Source of the DNA: Dactylorhiza incarnata
Lineage: Eukaryota; Streptophyta; Magnoliopsida; Asparagales; Orchidaceae
DNA: 64,000 bases
Direction: 5' to 3'
Assembly (NCBI GenBank): GCA_033032865.1
Contig: JAWHQI010000273.1
Location: forward strand, 2,046,001-2,110,000
Below are positions 56,384-64,000 of this stretch, piece after piece. The position numbers and the translations under genes are program-made. Within the stretch, counting starts at the first letter, position 1. Every line of letters begins with the position of its first letter. The notes beneath the pieces were generated by a model. The model searched no databases and had not been told where the DNA came from. It saw only the letters and a program-made list of their open reading frames with translations.

Positions 56384-56823
56384 GAATTCTTTAGGGTTCT
56401 CATAACTAACGACAAGTTGAGCCGACGGAAGTGTTCCGCCTCACGAACCCTAGCCGATGGAAGTGTTCCGCCGTCTCGTTCGCCTCCGCCGACCTCCTCT
56501 CCGGCGATCGTCGCCGTGTTCTTCCTGGAGCGAACCTAGTAGTTCGTGGAAGTGCAAGGTGCAGTCATTCTTCTCCCGGCTCGTGTGGATCACTGTAGAG
56601 ACGTAGACATTATTCTACGTGAGGACTCGCATAGCCGACGACAGGAATCAACTCGTGGAGCATCTAGGTTGGATTTGATCCAATCCCGCAAAGGTAATTT
56701 CATACCTAGCATTTTGATTAACTTCTTGATTCAATATTCATGGTCGATCCGAATCTTTTGGGTTATTTCTCTTCATTTCCGCTGCGCCTACATTTGATGT
56801 ATGGTTCTAGAAAAACCCAACAG

Positions 56824-56835
56824 TGGTATCAGAGC
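56824..56835 (+). other. Primer-binding site of E
   Basis: TGGTATCAGAGC, a full match to the plant initiator-Met-tRNA type, one base after the LTR. Confidence 0.95.
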
Positions 56836-56994
56836 TAGGTTCAGATCATGAATGTTGTTTCAGAAGTTAGGTTATTCCAGTACGTGCAAATCTAGGTATT
56901 TGGAAGCGTTCTAAATGTCAAGATTTCTTCTTGGAATATCACATTTGATGTGATTTTGTGTGGTTTCTGGTGGTGGGATTTCAAAAAAAAAAAA

Positions 56995-57115
56995 ATTTGG
57001 TCGGGGCTCTGCCCCTAAGACCACCGCCAGGGGCGCTGCCCCTTGGACCCCGTTAGGGGCTCTGCCCCTAAGACCCCGCCAGGTGCGCGGCCCCTTGGAA
57101 CCCCGCCAGGAACGT
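56995..57115 (+). repeat. GC-rich hairpin repeats in E's leader
   Basis: About four tandem copies of GGGGCTCTGCCCCTAAGACC or GGGCGCTGCCCCTTGGACCC, each able to fold (AGGGGC loop GCCCCT), in the untranslated leader between PBS and gag. Same general form as the minisatellite at 7009-7345. Confidence 0.8.
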
Positions 57116-57998
57116 CTGGGATTTCGTGGTTATTTCTAATTGTTAGAAATTGTTGTCTCCTTAGCAGTAACCGTCCCTCAAGTGGTTAATGAACCTTGTA
57201 TTGTTTGGGATTTTGAATCCAACAATGAGAGACGAGCTTGTCTACTGCTTTAAGTTGAGTTGTCTTTGCCTTTGTCCAATGCATGTAAATCTGAAGATTT
57301 GGAAGAGTTCTAAATGTCCAGATTTTGCCCTTTAGTCTATCAAAGGTTGATAGTCTTATGTTGTGCACATAAGGGATGCATGTGGATTTTAGAAAGCTTG
57401 TTTTTTTTTCTGTTGATGTGCACATGATCAAATATTGATCATGGTTAAGTGTTAACTTATTATTAAAAATTAAAATCCCTTCATAAAATATTAAGTGTTC
57501 GGATGCCTTCCGATGGATGACACTCTTCCTGCCTCGATCGATGAAGTGTGGGCTTGCCAAAGCAAGGTGCATTAATCTATCTTGGTAAGGGTGCGAGCGG
57601 ATAAGTGTGATAGCCCACTGTCGACATCGGGTCTAACTTAACTAGGTGACCTCAAAGGTTGAGTGCCTAGAGGCATAGGGTTGGCATGCACCATATGATG
57701 GATGCGAATAAGGAGTTATTCACCAGCCATACAAGAGTTGCATGAGGATGCAATTAGCAAGCGTTGCCTACCTAAATAACCGCATTATGAGAGGAACGCC
57801 AAAGCGGACTCGTGGTGTTGGAGAAATACGGATCTTGTCCACTAAGAGAGTAACTCGCATGGACTCTCCGAATTGATAGTGAGGGCTATCAATTTGAATA
57901 AAATAGTGGGAGTATTTAATTGAAGTCCAAATTAAAAATAAATTGTATTTTGAAATTAAGGTACTGATTAAATTCTGCATGAATTCTTGTAGAATTCC
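57116..57998 (+). other. Remaining leader of E
   Basis: No ORF of note. Ordinary untranslated leader ending at the gag ATG (57999, context AATTCCATGGC). Confidence 0.7.
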
Positions 57999-60900
57999 AT
58001 GGCAAGTGGTTCACATTCCACCTTGTCCCTAAGAGCTATCCTTGAGAAGGACAAGCTTAGTGGGACGAATTACATGGACTGGTATAGGAACCTGAGAATT
58101 GTTCTTAGGCAAGAGCGAAAGCTCTACGTCTTGGAAGAAGAAGCCCCCGAGGTGCCGACCGGGAACTCGTCCCGTGTTGATAAGGATGCTTATAAGAAGT
58201 ATACCGATGACGCCTTAGACGTCGAATGCCTTATGCTTGCCACCATGAACTCTGAGCTTCAGAAGCAACACGAGAACATGGGGTGCAAGGAGATTGACGA
58301 GCACCTAAAGAAAATGTTTCAAGGGCAAGCTCGTCAAGAGAGGTTCGATGTCACGAAGGCATTATTTCAGTGCAAAATGGGAGCTCGAGACTCAGTTGGT
58401 ACTCACGTACTCAAGATGATTGGGTATATAGAGAACCTGGAGAAACTGGGTTTTCCTCTGGGTCAAGAGTTGGCCACAGATCTTATCCTGCAATCGTTGC
58501 CGGATAGTTATGAGCAGTTCGTCTTGAACTACAACATGAATGAAATAGACAAGACACTGCCCGAGCTCCTAGGCATGTTGCAAACTACCAAGATAAACAT
58601 GAAGAAGGCCAAGCCTGCTAGTCCCATTTTGATGGTACATAAAGGCAAGGGTAAGGCCAAGGGCTTCAAGAAGACGAAGGTGGGACCTAAGTCACATCTT
58701 GAGCCGAAATCTTCTGTGCTGAAAAAGAAGAGCACCGTGAAGGAAGGGAAATGCCACCACTGTGGCAAGGTTGGTCATTGGAGGAGGAATTGTCCTTCGT
58801 ACATTGACGGTCTGCGGAAAATGAAGGGAGGTATGACTTCCGCTTCGAATATTTACGTTATAGAGATAAACCTTTCTGCTCCTTCATCTTGGGTATTGGA
58901 TACCGGATGTGGTTCTCACATTTGTACAAATGTGCAGGAACTGGGAAGGAGGAGATTGCTGAGTAAAGGAGAGGTGGACCTGCGCGTCGGCAATGGAGCA
59001 AGAGTTGCTGCTGTAGCCGTAGGGGTTTACCGTCTTTCTTTGCCCAGTGGGCTTGTAATAGAACTTGATAATTGTTATTATGTTCCGGCCATAACTAGAA
59101 ACATTATATCCATTTCATGCTTAGACATGATTGGATTTTCTTTTATAATTAAGAACAATTGTTGTTCTATATTTAAGAATGATGTTTGTTATGCTGTAGC
59201 TCAATTGTTTAATGGTCTTTATGTTTTGAACCTAGACCATCCGATCTATAATGTAGATAATAATAAAAGACTAAGAACAAATGACTCAAATCCTACATAT
59301 CTCTGGCATTGTCGTTTGGGCCATATAAACGAGAAGCGCATATCCAAGCTCCATAAAGATGGACTATTGGACTCATTTGATTATGAATCATTCGAGCGAT
59401 GCGAGTCTTGTTTGTTAGGCAAGATGACTAAATTCCCTTTCACTGGTTATACTGAGAGGGCTGAGGATCTCTTGGGTGTTGTACATAGTGATGTATGCGG
59501 ACCCATGAGTTCTATGGCTAGAGGTGGGTATTTCTACTTCGTTACATTTACTGATGATTTCAGTAGATACGGATATGTGTATCTTATGAAGTGCAAATCC
59601 GAAACTTTTGAAAAGTTCAAAGAGTTTAATAATGAAGTGGAGAACCAATTGGGTAAAAAGGTTAAAGCACTCCGATCTGATCGAGGTGGCGAATACCTGA
59701 GTCATGAGTTCCGTGATCATCTGAAAGAGTGTGGTATTATATCACAGCTCACTCCACCTATGACACCGCAGCATAATGGTGTGTCTGAGAGGAGAAATCG
59801 TACTCTGTTAGACATGGTACGGTCGATGATGAGTCATGCAGACTTGCCTGTTTCCTTTTGGGGTTTTGCTTTAGAGACTGCTGCAATAACACTGAATCGC
59901 GCTCCAACGAAAACGGTTCTAAAGACACCATAAGAGATATGGACTGGGAAGCGTCCTAGTATGTCATTCATTAAAATTTGGGGCTGTGAGGCATACGTAC
60001 GACGTCAAATGCCTGACAAGCTGGAACCCAAATCAGATAAGTGTTATCTGGTGGGATATCCTAAGGAAACGAAAGGATATTACTTTTACCTACCGTCTGA
60101 GGGCAAAGTGTTTGTCGCAAGGACGGGTGTCTTCTTGGAGAAAGAGTTCTTGTCAAGAAAGATGCAAAAGGTAGAACTTGAAGAAGTTCAAGCCACAAGT
60201 AGTGAATGAACCAGAGTTGGATTCTGAGCCAGGACTACAAGATGTTGTAGCTGGAGAACCTGCTCAAGAGACACAAGTCCTACGTAGATCTGATTGACCA
60301 AGATTTGAGCCTGAGAGATATGGATTTCTCGTGTCTCAAATAGGTAATGTGTTGCTTATGGATCATGATGATGAACCAGCGACCTACCAAGAGGCTATGA
60401 ATGGACCGGACTCCGACAAATGGCTTGAGGCTATGAAATCCGAAATGGACTCCATGTATACAAACCAAGTTTGGAACTTGGTGGAACCACCTGAAGGGGT
60501 ACGACCCATAGGGTGCAAGTGGGTCTTCAAGAAGAAGATCGACATGGATGCGAATGTACAGACATTCAAAGGGCGACTGGTGGCTAAGGGTTTCAAGCAA
60601 ATTCATGGTGTTGACTATGATGAGACCTTTTCCCCTGTTGCCATGGTAAAGTCCATTAGGATATTGCTTGCTATTGCTGCGTATTATGACTACGAGATCT
60701 GGCAGATGGATGTCAAAACGGCTTTCCTAAATGGAAACCTCCTTGAGGAAGTGTACATGACACAACCCGAGGGTTTTGTATCCCCAAATGAAGCCACTAA
60801 AATATGCAAGCTGAATAGGTCCATCTATGGATTGAAACAAGCCTCTAGAAGTTGGAATCTTCGTTTTGATGAGAAGATCAAAGAGTTTGGTTTTGTCAAG

Positions 60901-61953
60901 AATGAAGATGAACCGTACGTTTACAAGCGAATCAGTGGGAGCATTGTTGTCTTCCTGATATTGTATGTAGATGACATACTGTTGATCGGGAATGACATAC
61001 CTACCCTGAAAGTTGTTAAGAACAACCTAGGGAACTGCTTTTCTATGAAGGACTTGGGTGAAGCGACTTACATACTCGGTATTAAAATCTATAGAGATAG
61101 ATCGAAGAAGTTGCTGGGTTTGACCCAGAGTACGTACATTGAGAAGGTGTTGAAGCGGTTCAACATGCTTGAGTCCAAGAAAGGATTTTTGCCCATGTCT
61201 CATGGTGTAAATCTCTCTAAGGACCAGTGTCCAAAATCTTGTGAAGATAAGGACCGCATGAAGTTGATTCCATATGCTTCGGCAATTGGGTCAATCATGT
61301 ATGCAATGTTATGTAATCGACCCGATGTCTCTTTTGCTTTGAGCATGACTAGCAGGTATCAGTCTGATCCCGGTGAATGTCACTGGATAGCCGTGAAGAA
61401 TATCCTGAAGTACTTGAGGAGGACTAAGGATGTATTCTTGTTATATGGTGGAGAGGAAGAGCTCGTTGTAAGTGGTTACACGGATGCCAGCTTCCAAACT
61501 GATAGGGATGATTCGAAGTCTCAGTCAGGGTTTGTGTTTTGCCTGAATGGAGGAGCTGTGAGCTGGAAGAGTTCCAAGCAAGAGACTGTTGCTGATTCTA
61601 CAACTGAGGCCGAGTATATCGCTGCGGCAAACGCAGCGAAGGAGGCTGTATGGATTAGGAAATTCATCGGCGAGCTAGATGTAGTTCCTAGCATTGTTGG
61701 TCCCGTAGTTCTCTACTGAGATAACAATGGTGCAATTGCACAATCTAAGGAACCTAGATCCCATCAGCGCTCCAAGAACATACTTCGGCGGTTCCATCTT
61801 ATTCGTGAGATTGTCGAACGAGGAGATGTGAACATTTGCAGAGTGCGGACTGAGGAGAATATTGCAGATCCACTGACAAAGCCTCTCGCGCAGAGAAAGC
61901 ATGATGGTCATACTAGATCAATGGGTATACGATACCTGAGTGATCAACTCTAG
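57999..61953 (+). pseudogene. gag-pol of E
   Basis: Single copia polyprotein. Gag domain DYMDWYRNLRIVL-like (TNYMDWYRNLRIVLRQERK), CX2CX4HX4C knuckle CHHCGKVGHWRRNC at residues about 252-265, protease WVLDTGCGSHICT near residue 300, integrase zinc region HCRLGHINEKRI...CESCLLGK, core VHSDVCGPM, RSDRGGEY and PQHNGVSERRNRT. A TAA near 59932 interrupts the frame in integrase, a +1 shift occurs near 60190, TGA at about 60296, then RT (WQMDVKTAFLNGN, YGLKQASRSW, LYVDDILLIGND) and RNase H (GYTDASFQTDRDD, TTEAEYIAA), TGA at 61717, and the end at 61951 (IADPLTKPLAQRK). Confidence 0.95.
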
Positions 61954-62916
61954 TGGGAGTCTTGTGGGTTGCATATAAAATATATATATTATGTTGGCTG
62001 TTTATTATTCATATGATGAATTGTGTACCAATTATTTCCTTTTACAATTAATGGCAAGTTCTTTTATTACGATATACTGTTTCTATATGATAGAATAAAA
62101 TTCGTGATAAATACCCTTAGAATGTTCGCTTCCATAGGACATCAAGTACGTGACTTGAATGTGAGAGCCTATGATTTCGAAGCTTCATTCTTAAAAGGTC
62201 CCTGGTCGAGGTATCATCGTAGAAGCTAAGGGTGATGATGATACATTAAGACTAGCATGTGTGTTGACTGATGACCGGTTCTCACAGGTCATGATATTGT
62301 GATATCAAGTCATCACGTGGGTACTTGTTAGTGAACAAGTTGTACTGGACAGACCCAACCTGAGACTACTTTGTGGATTGTTACTTAAAAGTGTCACAAG
62401 TAGGTCTCATTTGACAATGGTGTTGTGGTCCTTTGACCTGAAGTCACAGCATTCATCGAGTGAGGAAGAGCGTGCTTTGATGTCATCTAAAGTCTTCCTT
62501 GAAGAAGGTTGATGATAAGGGTGGTCGTTGGGTACGTTACGAATCATTTGGGTGTTTGGGTGTGAGCAGATATGGGATTTGTCCTCCTATATAACAGGAG
62601 TTGCATCCATGGGCCCCTTGGTGGAATTGGACTGAGAAATGCATGGCCATGCTTGGTAGGGTCAATATGTGATATTGAGCTCACCATTCTCTGGAAGTCC
62701 ATTCTAGATCAAGAAACTTGGATTGAGCTATTAAGAGGGTGACACGGTCTATGCCTCTAGTTCTTTCCGGATGTAAGGGACAAAGGGACAAAGACAACGC
62801 TGGAACATTGGTCATAAAGGCTTATGAGTTATGAACTCTTATTGCTTGGGGAGCAATGATGCATTGCTAGATGCCGCTCATTGTTTGTGAGGTTTTTGTT
62901 TGATACTTTTAAGATC
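61954..62916 (+). other. Post-pol region of E
   Basis: About 960 bp between pol and the polypurine tract without a convincing ORF. It contains an imperfect palindrome GATATTGTGATATC near 62292 and GGGACAAAGGGACAAAG near 62776. Confidence 0.75.
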
Positions 62917-62927
62917 AAGTGGGAGAC
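62917..62927 (+). other. Polypurine tract of E
   Basis: AAGTGGGAGAC directly before TGTTGGAGTTACC. Confidence 0.88.
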
Positions 62928-63912
62928 TGTTGGAGTTACCATTGTGATCTAGAAGTGGTCAAACATGTAATGTCACTGCCAACGCGATATGAGCCTGCAG
63001 GGTCGCACATAAGAGCATGTGGAGAAGTTGGAAGATTGACTATGTTGGTAAAGGTTACCAATCACCATATAGAATGGGGGAAGTCCAGCAAATGTTGCTG
63101 TCTGAATTCGTCGGGTTTACACGGATAGAATTCGTCGGATTCGTCGGGATTCGTCGGATTGTCCCGTGAAAACTCGACGAATTATTACAGAGTCCCTTTA
63201 CTCGGCAAGTGTTGCCGTCTGATCGAATTCGTCGGATTCGTCGGGATTCGTCGGGTTGTTCCGTGGAATCTCGACGAATTATCACAGAGAGCATTAACTC
63301 GGCAAATGTTGCAGTCTGATGTGATTCGTCGGAATTCGTCGGATTGTCCCGTGAAAACTCGACGAATGCTGTTCCGTGGAATCCCGACGAATTGTAACAG
63401 AAGCCCCTATTCTGCTGGGTGGTCTGCGGATAGCGATTCTTCTTGAAGCTGTTTATCCTTTGGGTATAAATAGGAATTCTTTAGGGTTCTCATAACTAAC
63501 GACAAGTTGAGCCGACGGAAGTGTTCCGCCTCACGAACCCTAGCCGACGGAAGTGTTCCGCCGTCTCGTTCGCCTCCGCCGACCTCCTCTCCGGCGATCG
63601 TCGCCGTGTTCTTCCTGGAGCGAACCTAGCAGTTCGTGGAAGTGCAAGGTGCAGTCATTCTTCTCCCGGCTCGTGTGGATCACTGTAGAGATGTAGACAT
63701 TATTCTACGTGAGGACTCGCATAGCCGACGACAGGAATCAACTCGTGGAGCATCTAGGTTGGATTTGATCCAATCCCGCAAAGGTAATTTCATACCTAGC
63801 ATTTTGATTAACTTCTTGATTCAATATTCATGGTCGATCTGAATCTTTTGGGTTGTTTCTCTTCATTTCCGCTGCGCCTACATTTGATGTATGGTTCTAG
63901 AAAAACCCAACA
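62928..63912 (+). repeat. 3' LTR of E
   Basis: 985 bp, same ends as the 5' LTR. The 10-bp length difference is one extra ATTCGTCGGG near 63240. Confidence 0.95.
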
Positions 63913-64000
63913 TCGATATAGTACTAGGAGCTATAATGGGAAGACACCCCAAAGCTCCCTTTCTCAAGATACTTAATGTTATTGGTAGCTACCCGTAAGA
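63913..64000. mobile_element. TSD of E (63913-63917) and continuation of F
   Basis: TCGAT repeats the left copy. Beyond it, TATAGTACTAGGAGCTATAA and following bases resume F and run to the window edge. Too short to identify. Confidence 0.6.

Larger units (their letters stand above)
55848..56822 (+). repeat. 5' LTR of E
   Basis: TGTTGGAGTTACC to AAAAACCCAACA. U3 about 55848-56375 with a TTCGTCGGA array, TATA box at 56375, then R/U5. Confidence 0.95.
55848..63912 (+). mobile_element. Element E: complete copia element, youngest insertion
   Basis: LTRs 55848-56822 (975 bp) and 62928-63912 (985 bp), PBS, gag-pol, polypurine tract and a perfect TCGAT duplication. By eye the LTRs differ by about 11 substitutions, mostly C/T or G/A at CG, plus one 10-bp unit of a repeat. 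Gag-pol is one long frame with about four disabling changes. The family is the common plant copia type whose gag starts with STLSLRAILEKDKLSGTNY; I do not assign the clade. Confidence 0.95.

Noticed and set aside
62292..62310. Palindrome GATATTGTGATATC as an operator
   Set aside because: A single short palindrome in AT-rich post-pol sequence; expected by chance and not repeated.

Overview
The window is a block of nested plant transposable elements with no host gene, tRNA or rRNA that I can recognise. The families present are plant-specific: SIRE/Maximus-type and other Ty1/copia elements, a Tat-lineage Ty3/gypsy element with a second (archaeal-type) RNase H and an antisense ORF, chromodomain gypsy, Athila ORF1 and a CACTA DNA transposon. 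This indicates an angiosperm with a repeat-rich genome, probably a eudicot; I cannot name the species.

Layout. 1-529: part of a minus-strand copia LTR (same family as element E) inserted in a decayed copia gag (530-1563). 1564-3676: long minus-strand LTR of a chromodomain gypsy, followed by its polypurine tract and chromodomain remnant, which abut an Athila ORF1 remnant (3905-4700). 5707-6659: a 953-bp near-perfect hairpin element. 7009-7345: GC-rich minisatellite. 8850-9854: minus-strand Athila-type primer-binding site and LTR. From 9855 a large nest begins. Element A (copia, plus strand) runs from 9855 and is split by B (SIRE-type, minus strand, 12554-28442); B is itself split by G (gag-only non-autonomous element, 16249-21296). 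A's env-like tail is cut at 31988 by C (Tat gypsy, plus strand). C is split by D (SIRE-type, plus strand, 32556-42524), by a CACTA element (47063-48554) and apparently by F (LTR-like DNA from 54418). F is split by E (copia, plus strand, 55848-63912), the youngest insertion, with near-identical LTRs and a perfect target-site duplication. Five levels are stacked at the right end: Athila LTR > A > C > F > E.

Nearly every coding region is a pseudogene. Most disablements are single stops or 1-bp frameshifts, many of them consistent with decay of methylated CpG, so domains and gene order are still readable. Clean target-site duplications were found for E (TCGAT), G (AATAC) and the CACTA element (ATC), and a CpG-decayed one for D.

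The most unusual signal cuts across families. Short CG-rich dyads of the form CG-W-CG are arranged in arrays. Each family has its own version: GTTCGWCGAAC in D, G and the hairpin; TCGACGTWACGTCGA in B; CTCGWCGAG in the chromovirus; TTCGTCGGA in E. The arrays lie in the U3 part of the LTRs, upstream of TATA boxes. In B and D the same family-specific dyad recurs inside the gag linker and again just after pol; in A and B the post-pol copy lies upstream of an env-like ORF. This looks like a DNA-level regulatory or recombination module shared by unrelated retrotransposons. It is my main candidate for something undescribed.
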